In this document: in pieces, positions 9,971 through 17,730 of the stretch
Position numbering within the stretch: the first letter of the stretch is position 1
How the letters are laid out: every line of letters starts with the position of its first letter
Assembly (NCBI GenBank): GCA_021324095.1
Contig: JAJPJT010000072.1
Location: 1-64,000, forward strand
Direction of reading: 5' to 3'
DNA: 64,000 bases
Origin: Gammaproteobacteria bacterium
GTDB lineage: Bacteria; Pseudomonadota; Gammaproteobacteria; Xanthomonadales; Rhodanobacteraceae
Translations under genes and position numbers: made by a program
Notes under the pieces: generated by a model
The model's input: the letters and a program-made list of their open reading frames with translations, nothing else
Databases searched by the model: none
Told to the model about the DNA's origin: nothing

Positions 9971-10058
9971 TCGTTCGCCCTGAGCGTAGGTCCGAAGGAC
10001 CGAAGTCGAAGGGCGCTTCGACTCCGCTTGCTGCGCAAGCTACGCTCAGCGCGAGCGG
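9971..10058. repeat. 88-bp palindromic interspersed repeat, copy 2
   Basis: This is an imperfect palindrome of the same length and core as the copy at 4688-4775: TCGTTCGCCCTGAGCGTAGG on the left, TACGCTCAGCGCGAGCGG on the right, with GTCCGAAGGAC and GTCGAAG inside. It lies in the pstS-pstC intergenic gap. In the pst transcript it would form a long hairpin just after pstS, where such elements are known to protect upstream mRNA from 3' exonucleases; that role is inferred here. Confidence 0.8.
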
Positions 10059-10072
10059 TTGGGAGCATGTGC

Positions 10073-11098
10073 TCACTGCTTGAATTCGGCCTTCCAATAG
10101 GCTTCGATCTGCTTCACCAAGCTTTGAGGAAGCGGCACATAGTCCAAGGCCGCTGCCGCGGACTTGCCATCGGTATAGGCGTAGCGGAAGAAATCCAGCG
10201 CCACCTTCGAGTGCGTCGCGTTCTTCGGCTGTTTGTACATGATGACCCACGAGGTGGCGGTGATCGGCCACGCCTTCGCGCCGGGCGCATTGGTGATCAG
10301 CAGGTCGAAGTTCTTCGCGTTTGCCCAATCGGCAGTGGCGGCAGCAGCCTGGAAGCTGGCTGCATCCGGCTGCACCACTTGCCCCGCCGCATTCTTCATG
10401 CGCGCATAGCCAAGGTGGTTCTGCACCGCATACGCGTATTCGACGTAGCCGATCGAGTTCGGAATTTGCCGGATGTAGGCTGACACGCCTTCGTTGCCCT
10501 TGCCGCCGATGCCGGTCGGCCAGGTCACCGCCGTGCCCTCGCCCACCTTGGCCTTCCACTCCGTGCTGACCTTCGAGAGGTAATCGGTAAAGTTGAACGT
10601 CGTGCCGGAACCGTCGGAACGATGCACCACGTTGATCTTCGCGTCGGGCAGCTTCAGTCCTGGATTGAGCTTGGCAATCGCGGGATCGTTCCAATGTGTG
10701 ATCTTGCCGAGGAAAATGTTCGCCAGCGTCGCCCCGTCCAGCACCAGCTTGCCGGGCGCCACACCTTCCACTTTGAAGGCCGGGACGATGCCGCCGATCA
10801 CGTCGGGAAACTGGCCGAAGCCGAATTTGGCGAGCGTCGCCGCGTCGAGCGGCTTGTCCGAGGCACCGAAATCCACCGTGCCGCCCTCGATCTGCGCGAT
10901 GCCGCCACCGGAGCCGATGGACTGATAGTTGACGCGATTGCCGGTTTTCGCGGCGTAGGCCGCCGACCATTTCGAGATCACCGGATATACGAAGCTCGAT
11001 CCGGCACCCGTGATGTCGGTCGCGTGCGCGGCGGTTCCGAGCAACGTCGCGGCCGCAATGGCAGCGACGTAGATTCCTATTGATTTGAGATTGAACAT
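10073..11098 (-). CDS. pstS: Periplasmic phosphate-binding protein PstS
   Basis: PstS captures phosphate in the periplasm and delivers it to PstCA. The 341-residue precursor has a Sec signal peptide (MFNLKSIGIYVAAIAAATLLGTAAHA, with cleavage probably after AHA near residue 26). The mature protein begins 'TDITGAGSSFVYPVISKW'. Phosphate-contacting signatures are present: 'GAGSSF', 'SIGSGGGI', 'FGASDKPL' and 'RSDGSGTTFNFTDYLS'. It is the first gene of pstS-pstC-pstA-pstB-phoU, and a Pho box lies 78 bp upstream of the ATG. Confidence 0.98.
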   Translation of the reverse strand: MFNLKSIGIYVAAIAAATLLGTAAHATDITGAGSSFVYPVISKWSAAYAAKTGNRVNYQSIGSGGGIAQIEGGTVDFGASDKPLDAATLAKFGFGQFPDVIGGIVPAFKVEGVAPGKLVLDGATLANIFLGKITHWNDPAIAKLNPGLKLPDAKINVVHRSDGSGTTFNFTDYLSKVSTEWKAKVGEGTAVTWPTGIGGKGNEGVSAYIRQIPNSIGYVEYAYAVQNHLGYARMKNAAGQVVQPDAASFQAAAATADWANAKNFDLLITNAPGAKAWPITATSWVIMYKQPKNATHSKVALDFFRYAYTDGKSAAAALDYVPLPQSLVKQIEAYWKAEFKQ

Positions 11099-11175
11099 GA
11101 TTGGCTCCGGGTGCGCGAGCAGGTTTGCCCGGTCGCCATTTGACTCTTTGCATATTGCAGCTCGATGAGCCCTTG

Positions 11176-11193
11176 GTTACAGGCGTGTTACAG
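11176..11193 (-). promoter_or_regulatory. Pho box upstream of pstS
   Basis: On the minus strand the sequence is CTGTAAC-ACGC-CTGTAAC: two identical 7-mers separated by 4 nt, the 11-bp period recognised by PhoB dimers (E. coli consensus CTGTCAT-N4-CTGTCAT). It is 78 bp upstream of the pstS start. Reading is direct; binding is inferred. Confidence 0.85.
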
Positions 11194-11280
11194 CGACGAC
11201 GCATAAGCTTTTAACGCACGCGCTGGTAGAACATGCGCCCCTCCCGACATCGCGGCGCCCGCCGCAAATCCTTCAACGTG

Positions 11281-11298
11281 CTGTCTTCGATCTGTCAT
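11281..11298 (+). promoter_or_regulatory. Pho box upstream of the OprP-like porin
   Basis: On the plus strand the sequence is CTGTCTT-CGAT-CTGTCAT, matching the PhoB consensus at most positions with the 7-4-7 spacing. It lies 94 bp before the porin ATG. Together with the pstS box 87 bp away on the other strand it makes a divergent PhoB-controlled intergenic region. Confidence 0.8.
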
Positions 11299-11391
11299 CC
11301 AATGTGCATGTCCTTGTAACCGAGGCAACGCACGCTGGCGCGCGCTCCCGACCTGCCGTCGGGGCGCATCTCAACCGCAGCGGAGATCACC

Positions 11392-12591
11392 ATGAAACGC
11401 AGAGTTCTCGCCGCAGCCGTCGTGCTCGCGATGGTCAGCGGCGCATCGATGCCAACGCCCGCGTTCGCGCAATCGAACGAGGCTGCCGAAATTGCACAAC
11501 TGAAGCAGCAGCTTGCGGTCCTGCAAGCGAAAGTGAACGAACTGGAGCAGCGCTCAAAAGCGCAGACCGGCGAGACCGGTACTCGGCAGAACATCGCGTC
11601 GTCACCGCAGCAACAGGCAAAACCTGCGCAGCCTGCGCCATATGCCTGGGCCAGCAACACCAGGATCGGCGGCACGGCGTTCATCGACTTCACCTACCTC
11701 GACCAGACGAAGAACGGCACGAAGACCGATGCCTCCGGCACCGGGCTCGACGTAAAGCGCTTCTACCTCACGGTGGACCACGCTTTCAACGACATCTGGT
11801 CGGCCAACCTGACGACGGATTTCAACTACAGCAGCGTGGATGGCGAGACCCAGTTGTTCGTCAAGAAAGCGTATCTGCAGGGCGCATTCAGTCCGCTGGC
11901 GACGCTGCGCGTCGGTTCGGCGAACATGGCCTGGATTCCGTTCGTGGAAGACTGGTACGGCTACCGCTTCGTCGAAAACACGCTGGTGGACCGCGTGAAA
12001 TTCGGCACCTCGGCGGACTGGGGCGTCCATCTGCTCGGCGCCAGCGGCATGTTCAACTACCAGGCGTCCATCATCAACGGCGGCGGGTACAAGAATCCCA
12101 CCCGCTCCGACAGCGTGGACTTCGAAGGCCGCGTCGGGTTCCAGCCAATCAAGAGCGTCATGATCGGTGTGGGCGTCTACAGCGGCGATCTCGGCAAGGA
12201 CACGCACAGCACGCCGGCGCTCCACGATGCGCACCGGTACGACGCGATGATCGCCTACCACGGCGGCGGTCTCCGGCTCGGCGGCGAATATTTCCGCGCC
12301 ACCGACTGGAACAACGTGCTCACGCCGGCCACCGACTCGGCCGATGGCTGGTCGCTGTGGAGCAGCTACGACTTCGGCCCGGCTTCGATCTTCGCGCGCT
12401 ACGACCGCGTGAACCCGAGCAAGGATCTCGACCCGAGTCTCAAGGATACGTATTACAACTTCGGCGTCGCCTTCCCCGTGACTGAAGGCGTGCGCGTGGC
12501 GCTCGCCTACAAGAACGAGATGCTGAAGGACAACAGCAAAACGAACACCAGATCGCGCGAGCTCGGCGCATGGGGCGAGGTGAAATTCTGA
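11392..12591 (+). CDS. Phosphate-selective porin, OprO/OprP family
   Basis: This is an outer-membrane trimeric beta-barrel porin, probably admitting phosphate under starvation. The 399-residue precursor has a signal peptide ending 'TPAFA' (about 26). A predicted coiled coil follows ('EIAQLKQQLAVLQAKVNELEQ', residues about 31-51), then a Gln/Pro-rich linker and a barrel of alternating strands that ends in the terminal aromatic 'WGEVKF', the outer-membrane insertion signal. The N-terminal coiled coil plus barrel is typical of OprP-like proteins. The Pho box upstream and the pstS gene on the other side support the phosphate role. Exact substrate (phosphate or polyphosphate) cannot be told from the sequence. 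Confidence 0.88.
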   Translation: MKRRVLAAAVVLAMVSGASMPTPAFAQSNEAAEIAQLKQQLAVLQAKVNELEQRSKAQTGETGTRQNIASSPQQQAKPAQPAPYAWASNTRIGGTAFIDFTYLDQTKNGTKTDASGTGLDVKRFYLTVDHAFNDIWSANLTTDFNYSSVDGETQLFVKKAYLQGAFSPLATLRVGSANMAWIPFVEDWYGYRFVENTLVDRVKFGTSADWGVHLLGASGMFNYQASIINGGGYKNPTRSDSVDFEGRVGFQPIKSVMIGVGVYSGDLGKDTHSTPALHDAHRYDAMIAYHGGGLRLGGEYFRATDWNNVLTPATDSADGWSLWSSYDFGPASIFARYDRVNPSKDLDPSLKDTYYNFGVAFPVTEGVRVALAYKNEMLKDNSKTNTRSRELGAWGEVKF

Positions 12592-12616
12592 TCGAAACGT
12601 CTGTCTCGGCATGACC

Positions 12617-12640
12617 GGCGGCGCGCGAGAGCCCGCCGCC
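12617..12640. terminator. Stem-loop after the porin gene
   Basis: GGCGGCG and CGCCGCC arms enclose a 10-nt loop, 25 bp after the porin stop. No clear T run follows, so it may be a weak intrinsic terminator or an mRNA-stabilising hairpin. Confidence 0.5.
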
Positions 12641-12762
12641 TTGACGCGTAGCCTGCCGTTCGCTGAACGCCATGGGCGTCACTAAGCGTACGCGAAGGCA
12701 CACTCTGCAGCCTTGCCGCGTCGGGCAGAGAAACGAGCCTGACGCCCTGCACGGAGGACTGC

Positions 12763-13131
12763 ATGAAAACCACAAAACGTACAACATGCCTGTTGGCGGG
12801 TTCGGCTTTGGCCCTTGCGGCGATGGTGCCGATGGCGGCGTCCGCGCACACCCACGTCTTCCTCGGCATCAACCTCGGCGGATGGTTGGCGCCTGCGCCG
12901 GTCGAGGTGTACAGCCCGCCCGTGTATTACGCCCCCCCGCCACCGCCGGTCTATTACACGCGTCCTGCCTACTACGCCCCGCGCGTGGTTTATACCGAGC
13001 CTTACCCCGGCTACTACCACGGATGGGACCGCGACCGGGATCATTACTGGCATCGCGGCTGGTATCGCGATGATGATCACGACTGGCACCACCGGTGGCG
13101 TCATCACGACGGTGATGACGACGAGCAGTAG
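12763..13131 (+). CDS. Small secreted protein with Pro/Tyr-rich and His/Asp-rich segments
   Basis: The 122-residue protein has a clear signal peptide ending 'MAASAH' (about residue 28). The mature part has a Pro/Tyr-rich middle ('YYAPPPPPVYYTRPAYYAPR') and a C-terminus dense in Trp, His, Asp and Arg ('RDDDHDWHHRWRHHDGDDDE'). Such 'PXPV'-type periplasmic proteins are common in Xanthomonadales and Burkholderiales, but no biochemical role is established. The His/Asp tail could bind metals; that is a guess. It stands alone between the porin and phoR, with a strong hairpin just after it. A Shine-Dalgarno (GGAGG) precedes the ATG. Confidence 0.8.
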   Translation: MKTTKRTTCLLAGSALALAAMVPMAASAHTHVFLGINLGGWLAPAPVEVYSPPVYYAPPPPPVYYTRPAYYAPRVVYTEPYPGYYHGWDRDRDHYWHRGWYRDDDHDWHHRWRHHDGDDDEQ

Positions 13132-13140
13132 TTCTTCCGC

Positions 13141-13167
13141 GCGCCCGCCCCCGCCACGGGCGGGCGC
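13141..13167. terminator. Perfect 10-bp stem hairpin between convergent genes
   Basis: GCGCCCGCCC and GGGCGGGCGC pair perfectly around a 7-nt loop. The hairpin lies in the 47-bp gap between the plus-strand secreted protein (ends 13131) and the minus-strand phoR (ends 13179), so it could terminate both. T content after the stem is low on both strands. Confidence 0.65.
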
Positions 13168-13178
13168 CCTTCCGGCTC

Positions 13179-14222
13179 TCAGGTTTCGTGGCCCAGCAAG
13201 CGCGCCTGGTTGAACGCGCAGGTGAACGTCGAACCCTTGCCAGGCTCGCTTTCGATCCGCAACTGCGCGCCGTGCAGGTTCAACACGTGCTTGACGATGG
13301 AAAGACCAAGTCCGGTGCCGCCGGTGGCGCGCGAACGGCTCGACGACACCCGATAAAAGCGTTCGGTGAGCCGCGACAGGTGTTCGGCGGGAATGCCGTA
13401 CCCGGTATCGCTCACCGAATACTCTGCTCCGGTCGGCGTGTGTCGCCAATGGATCCTGATCGCGCCTCCGTCGGGCGTGTAGCGCACCGCATTGCTGACA
13501 AGATTGGAAAACGCGCTGTGCAGGTCCTTGGGCGAGCCCAGCAGGTCGACGTCGCCTTCACCTTCGACTTCGATGCCATGCCTGCCCTGGCTCAGGGCTT
13601 CGGCTTCGCGGCGCAGGGTTTCCAGCATCGGGGCCATTTCGACACGTTCCTCGGCGAGGTGCTGCTGCATTTCCAGACGCGACAGTTCGAGCAGGTCCTC
13701 GACGATTTGCCGCATCCGCTGCGATTGCGCGCGCATTTCGCCAAGCACCGGCGCGAGCGCCGGGACGTCTTCCGGATCGAGCAGTTCCAGGTAACCGTGG
13801 ATCACCGTCAACGGCGTCCGGAGTTCGTGCGAGACGTTGGCGACGAAATCGCGGCGCACCTGTTCAAGCCGCGTGACGCGACTGATATCGCGCGCGATCA
13901 GCAGGCGGCGCTGGTCGCCATAGGGAATCAGCGAGAGTTGCAGGCGCATGGCCCGATCGACCGGCGATGGAACATCGTCGGCATCGCCTTCCCCCATCCG
14001 CAGCAAGGCGCCCGCCTCGCCCTCGCCAAAATGCTCCGCCACGGGCAGTCCACGATCGCGCGGCCACGCGATGCCGAGCAGGCGCTGTGCCGCGGGATTG
14101 CACCAACACACGCGACCTTCGGTGTCCAGCAGCACCAGCGCGTCGGGCAGCGCACACGCCACGGTGCGCAGGTCGCGCAACTGGGCCGCGAAGCGCCGCG
14201 TGCGCGCGCGTTCGGCATTCAT
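13179..14222 (-). CDS. phoR: Phosphate regulon sensor histidine kinase PhoR, apparently without membrane anchor
   Basis: PhoR autophosphorylates and controls PhoB according to Pst/PhoU state. The ATG at 14222 overlaps the phoB stop by 4 bp (ATGA) and gives 347 residues. The protein contains a PAS-like domain (about 20-115: 'LPDALVLLDTEGRVCWCNPAAQRLLG'), a HisKA domain with 'VSHELRTPLT' (His132), and an HATPase_c domain with N box 'SNLVSNAVRYTP', G1 'VSDTGYGIP' and G2 'GGTGLGLSIVKHV'. E. coli PhoR (431 aa) has two N-terminal transmembrane helices; none is visible here, and in-frame extension upstream only runs through the shadow of phoB. The kinase may therefore be soluble or held at the membrane by partners. 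Confidence 0.93.
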   Translation of the reverse strand: MNAERARTRRFAAQLRDLRTVACALPDALVLLDTEGRVCWCNPAAQRLLGIAWPRDRGLPVAEHFGEGEAGALLRMGEGDADDVPSPVDRAMRLQLSLIPYGDQRRLLIARDISRVTRLEQVRRDFVANVSHELRTPLTVIHGYLELLDPEDVPALAPVLGEMRAQSQRMRQIVEDLLELSRLEMQQHLAEERVEMAPMLETLRREAEALSQGRHGIEVEGEGDVDLLGSPKDLHSAFSNLVSNAVRYTPDGGAIRIHWRHTPTGAEYSVSDTGYGIPAEHLSRLTERFYRVSSSRSRATGGTGLGLSIVKHVLNLHGAQLRIESEPGKGSTFTCAFNQARLLGHET

Positions 14223-14908
14223 GGCGAAGCAGAGAAGCGGTAACCCGTGCCGCGGACGGTCTGGATCAATGCGTCCAGCCCGAACGGCTCCAGCGTTTTG
14301 CGCAGCCGACGAATGTGCACGTCCACCGTGCGTTCCTCGACGTAGACGCTGCCGCCCCACACCTGGTCGAGCAGTTGGGCGCGCGAATACGCGCGGTCGA
14401 CGTGGCTCATGAAGAAATAAAGCAGGCGGTATTCGGTCGGTCCGATCTCGACCTGTGCGTCGCCCGCGAATACACGATGCGCGGGACCGTCGATGCGCAG
14501 GCCGCCGATCTCGATCGACCCCGTGCCGCCGTCTGCCTGCGCGCGCCGCAGCACGGCCTTGATGCGCGCGATCAGCTCGCGGGTCGAGAAGGGTTTCACG
14601 ACGTAATCGTCGACGCCGGCCTCGAGGCCGCTCACGCGATCCATCTCCTCGCCGCGCGCGGTCAACATGATGATCGGCACCTCGGCGGTGCGTTCCTCGC
14701 TCCGCAGGCGGCGGGCGAGTTCCAGGCCCGTCATGCCCGGCAGCATCCAGTCCAGCAGGATCAGGTCCGGTGGTGCATCGCTGATCGCGAACAGCGCCGC
14801 CCGCGCATCCGCCGCATGGATCACTTCCATCTCTGCCTTGCGCAAGGCGAAGGCCACCATGTCGCGGATCGAAGCTTCGTCTTCGACGATCAGGACGCGT
14901 TTGTGCAT
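14219..14908 (-). CDS. phoB: Phosphate regulon response regulator PhoB
   Basis: PhoB is the OmpR-family activator of the Pho regulon. The 229-residue protein has a receiver domain with acidic pocket 'VEDE' (9-12), phosphoacceptor Asp53 ('ILLDWMLPG'), 'TARGEE' and the Lys in 'VVKPFS'. The C-terminal winged helix reads 'EYRLLYFFMSHVDRAYSRAQLLDQVWG' and 'RTVDVHIRRLRKTLEPFG'. It is followed by phoR with a 4-bp overlap. A Pho box 49 bp upstream of its start suggests autoregulation. Its neighbours (pst operon, porin) carry the same box. Confidence 0.97.
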   Translation of the reverse strand: MHKRVLIVEDEASIRDMVAFALRKAEMEVIHAADARAALFAISDAPPDLILLDWMLPGMTGLELARRLRSEERTAEVPIIMLTARGEEMDRVSGLEAGVDDYVVKPFSTRELIARIKAVLRRAQADGGTGSIEIGGLRIDGPAHRVFAGDAQVEIGPTEYRLLYFFMSHVDRAYSRAQLLDQVWGGSVYVEERTVDVHIRRLRKTLEPFGLDALIQTVRGTGYRFSASP

Positions 14909-14956
14909 GCGCAGTGGTGTGGCAGACCGGTGACGGGATTATTGCAGCGGCGCAAT

Positions 14957-14974
14957 GTTGCAAAACGGTTACAG
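14957..14974 (-). promoter_or_regulatory. Pho box upstream of phoBR
   Basis: On the minus strand the sequence is CTGTAAC-CGTT-TTGCAAC; the first half-site is identical to the pstS box and the second matches 5 of 7. It lies 49 bp upstream of the phoB ATG, consistent with positive autoregulation by PhoB. Confidence 0.7.
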
Positions 14975-15029
14975 GGTCCGATCGCCAATGACTGCGCAAG
15001 CCACGCGGAGTTGAGGTCGCCGGTGCGGC

Positions 15030-15833
15030 CTAAACTGCGGAAAGCCGACGGCGCATATCGCGCAGATACCACGTTTTGGGGAGTTGCCGGATCGGCCTCG
15101 GCAGATGGGGGTAGATGGCGCGCGTTGCAGTCGAGAGTGCACGGAAGCGCCGTGCCCGCCGCGCATTCCATTCGATCCCGTAGGCCTCACGGAGCCGGGC
15201 CGGCAACAAGCCGGCCGTGATCAGCCGGTTGAGCGGCATCGCCGCACGCATCCATGCCGGGAGGCGACGTGGATGGAACAGGTCATGGCAGACGCTGCGG
15301 GCAGAGTCGGTCACCTGCAGCCGATCCAGCATGCCGTCCCAGTAGCTGCGGAATGCCGCTTCGTCCGGCGGCCACTGATCGTCGCGCATCTGCAATACCA
15401 CACCCAGGACGCGATATTCGCGGTAGGCGGCTTGCGCGGTGTCGCGGTCGAGATGACCGACCCAGTCCTCATATAACATGCGGGACGTGTGGTAGAGCGT
15501 CGCCGCAACCCAAAGCTGCAAGTCCGGATCGAGGGCGTTGTAGCCGGCACCGTTGATGCCGCGGTGCACCCGATTGACATGGTCGCGGATGATCCGCCGT
15601 TCCTCCGGGTTCCCGAACGCCATGCAATACACATAGGTCATGGTCGCGCGCAGCCGATCCATCGCGCGCCAGGTGAAGTTGCTGTGCCGCGCGACGCCGC
15701 GGGCAACCGCCGGATGCGCGACCTGCAGCAGGATCGCGCACATGCCACCCGCGAGCAGGATGCCCTCGGCGGCGATTCCCGCCATCGCGCTGGTATCCAT
15801 GTCGATGGGATCACTGATTGCATCATCGGACAT
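15030..15833 (-). CDS. DUF2236 / MpaB-type oxygenase family protein
   Basis: The family includes the latex-clearing protein Lcp (a heme b rubber oxygenase) and fungal MpaB; most bacterial members are uncharacterised. The 267-residue protein is almost all helical, with the family features 'EGILLAGGMCAILLQVAHPAVARGVARHS', an invariant-type 'MTYVYCMAFG' segment, 'RRIIRDHVNRVH', and an Arg/Tyr-rich C-terminus ending in 'TWYLRDMRRRLSAV'. Candidate heme-iron ligand is a His in 'QVAHPAV' or 'RDHVNRVH', by analogy only. It has no signal peptide. It stands alone on the minus strand, upstream of the phoB promoter region. The substrate cannot be predicted. Confidence 0.8.
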   Translation of the reverse strand: MSDDAISDPIDMDTSAMAGIAAEGILLAGGMCAILLQVAHPAVARGVARHSNFTWRAMDRLRATMTYVYCMAFGNPEERRIIRDHVNRVHRGINGAGYNALDPDLQLWVAATLYHTSRMLYEDWVGHLDRDTAQAAYREYRVLGVVLQMRDDQWPPDEAAFRSYWDGMLDRLQVTDSARSVCHDLFHPRRLPAWMRAAMPLNRLITAGLLPARLREAYGIEWNARRARRFRALSTATRAIYPHLPRPIRQLPKTWYLRDMRRRLSAV

Positions 15834-16071
15834 GCGGAGACCTCAACACCACGCTGCCGGATTTCCTGTCTCGGCAGACTACATCGTGTTGTGCGCCGCA
15901 GCCGTGTGCGGCCACCTCCGATGCCGAATGAAACGCTGCATCCCGGCTGAGCACGAGTTGCCCTGGAACCCGGATCATTCGCGCGGCCGCTTCTGGTCTC
16001 CCGCTCGATGCCAACACCGTGGCCACTGCTGCAACCGAGATCGCCAACTCGCGGCCTGCAGACCGCCTGAC

Positions 16072-17085
16072 TCAGCGATCATTTATTTCCAGGATCGTAC
16101 CGGCACGCGGATCGCACACGAAGACGTGGCCATTGTCGTCGTCAGTGACACAATGCGCGCGCTCCGCGGTTTTGTACACGGCGATCGGCTTCAGCGCACC
16201 CGAAGTGCTGGCATCGAAGATCGTGAGTGTGGCTGCGCGCGCTCCGGGCACGTACAAGTGATGCAGCTTCGGGCTGTAGCTGATGATGTCGATGCCGGCC
16301 CCAGCCGGTGCGCTTGCGATCACCTTCCCTTTCTCCGCGGGCGCCAGTGTCACGACCTTGCCTTCGCCGCAGGCGACGAACACGTGCTCGTTCGCTCGAT
16401 CAATGGCGATGCCGTGTGAGCCTTTGCACGTGTTGGGCCATTCGGCCAGCACCTTGTGCGTGGTGAGTTCCATTTCCACGGTCTTGCCCTTCCAAAGATT
16501 CGCATAGGCGCGGTCGCGTGCATTGTCGATTTCCAGCGATTCCGGGCCGCCGGCAATGTGGATCGACGTTTCCGGCGCCAACAAGGGTTTCGGGGCCACG
16601 GAAAGCTTGAACACCTGGATCTGCTGCTTGCCGGGCTCGGTGACCCAGATTTCGTGGGTGCGCGCGACGTAGCGGACGTAATCCGGTCCGCTTTCCAGTC
16701 TCGTGCGTCCCAATACGGCATGGGTTCGCGGATCGATCGTCACGACCTCCTCAGGATCGTGATCGCTGGCAAACAGGTAGCCTTCAGCGTATATCGCGGA
16801 CGTGGTGCCTTCGCGGCGTTGCCGGACCTTCCCGGGCGGAGCGCTCACGCCCGGGATCACGGTGAGCGCGCGGGTCGCCGGATCCATCAATACCAGATTG
16901 CCGGTCGCGCCTGCCGGAACCGTGACGCGATCGAGCTGCGCGGCATAGCCGATGTCGTCGAAGCCGATGCCGTGTTCGCCGCCGGGAATCTTGATGACTG
17001 CTTGCGGCGTGAGCGGCGCCGGAGCGGCAAGCACAGAGATCGGCAATACCGCCGCCAACAGCATCACGAGCAGACGAGCTTTCAT
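16072..17085 (-). CDS. Exported YncE-like beta-propeller protein
   Basis: The 337-residue protein starts at the ATG at 17085 (AGAGGT Shine-Dalgarno just upstream). It has a signal peptide ending 'PISVLAAPAP' (about 20) and then repeated propeller blades: 'AVLGRTRLESGPDYVRYVARTHEIWVTEP', 'ESLEIDNARDRAYANLWKGK', 'HGIAIDRANEHVFVACGEGKV', 'GIDIISYSPKLHHLYVPG' and 'HCVTDDDNGHVFVCDP'. Such periplasmic NHL/YncE-type propellers bind DNA or small molecules or serve as scaffolds; the role here is unknown. It is monocistronic on the minus strand, 414 bp from the next gene upstream. Confidence 0.8.
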   Translation of the reverse strand: MKARLLVMLLAAVLPISVLAAPAPLTPQAVIKIPGGEHGIGFDDIGYAAQLDRVTVPAGATGNLVLMDPATRALTVIPGVSAPPGKVRQRREGTTSAIYAEGYLFASDHDPEEVVTIDPRTHAVLGRTRLESGPDYVRYVARTHEIWVTEPGKQQIQVFKLSVAPKPLLAPETSIHIAGGPESLEIDNARDRAYANLWKGKTVEMELTTHKVLAEWPNTCKGSHGIAIDRANEHVFVACGEGKVVTLAPAEKGKVIASAPAGAGIDIISYSPKLHHLYVPGARAATLTIFDASTSGALKPIAVYKTAERAHCVTDDDNGHVFVCDPRAGTILEINDR

Positions 17086-17499
17086 GGTTGACCTCTGGTG
17101 GGTAGCGACAAGACGGATACGGCCAACAGACGATGGCCAAGCCTGCGTATCATCGCACTTTGGCGCCATCGATACAGCGCACGCGGGTTGGCACGGCGGC
17201 CGAGGCCACGAGATTGGCTCGAGACAGTTCCAGGCGTATTGAGCGCCGCCTGCGCACCACAAAATTTCCACAGCAACGACGTTTTGTCGGGACGGTCGAG
17301 CGTGTTCCGGTGGGCTGCGTTCGATTAGGTTCGGCAGGAAGAAAAGAATGTAAAAAGTCGCGCGGTCGGAAAAAACTTCATGAATTCAATGAACTGTTGG
17401 CAACAGCAGGACGGGATCGCATTGACTCCTGGCCCGCCATTGCAGACCATCTCTGTCCGCGCCGTGAGGCACATGCAGTTCAGAAGACGGAGCAGAAGA
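17086..17499. other. Intergenic region between divergent genes
   Basis: This 414-bp region lies between the exported propeller gene (minus) and the first CsbD-like gene (plus). It must hold both promoters. It contains an AT-richer patch at 17340-17395 with the palindrome-like TTCATGAATTCAATGAA. No coding frame or RNA gene was convincing. Confidence 0.4.
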
Positions 17500-17730
17500 A
17501 TGAGTGCAGTAATGGCCCGCGACTACATTCCAGATGACAGGATCATGCTGCGGTGGTCGGAGATCCCCGACAGGATCAGGCGCCGGTGGCACAAGTTGAC
17601 CAGGGACGACGTAATGCGCCCGGACGGAAATGCAGAGTACTTGGCAAGCGTTTTGCAAGCCCGGTACGGCTTCGATCGTCGCGAGGCGCTGTTGCAGGTG
17701 TTCGAGTTCGAGAGCGATCTGTTGAGTTGA
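17500..17730 (+). CDS. CsbD-like stress protein, paralogue 1 (divergent)
   Basis: CsbD/YjbJ proteins are small soluble general-stress proteins of unknown mechanism. The start at 17500 (MSAVMARDYIPDDRIMLRW) gives 76 residues with the family pattern: 'W(S)EIPDRIRRRWHKLTRDDV', then 'GNAEYLASVLQARYGFDRREAL' and 'VFEFESDL'. The window has two other members, at 33794 and 56023. This copy is the most diverged from the classic 'MNEDKVKGQWKQLRGK' start. It is an isolated gene; stress control through alternative sigma factors is typical of the family but no site was found. Confidence 0.72.
   Translation: MSAVMARDYIPDDRIMLRWSEIPDRIRRRWHKLTRDDVMRPDGNAEYLASVLQARYGFDRREALLQVFEFESDLLS

Noticed and set aside
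13179..14999. PhoR extended upstream to 606 residues
   Set aside because: The added residues are the out-of-frame translation of phoB; the ATGA overlap at 14222 is the natural start.
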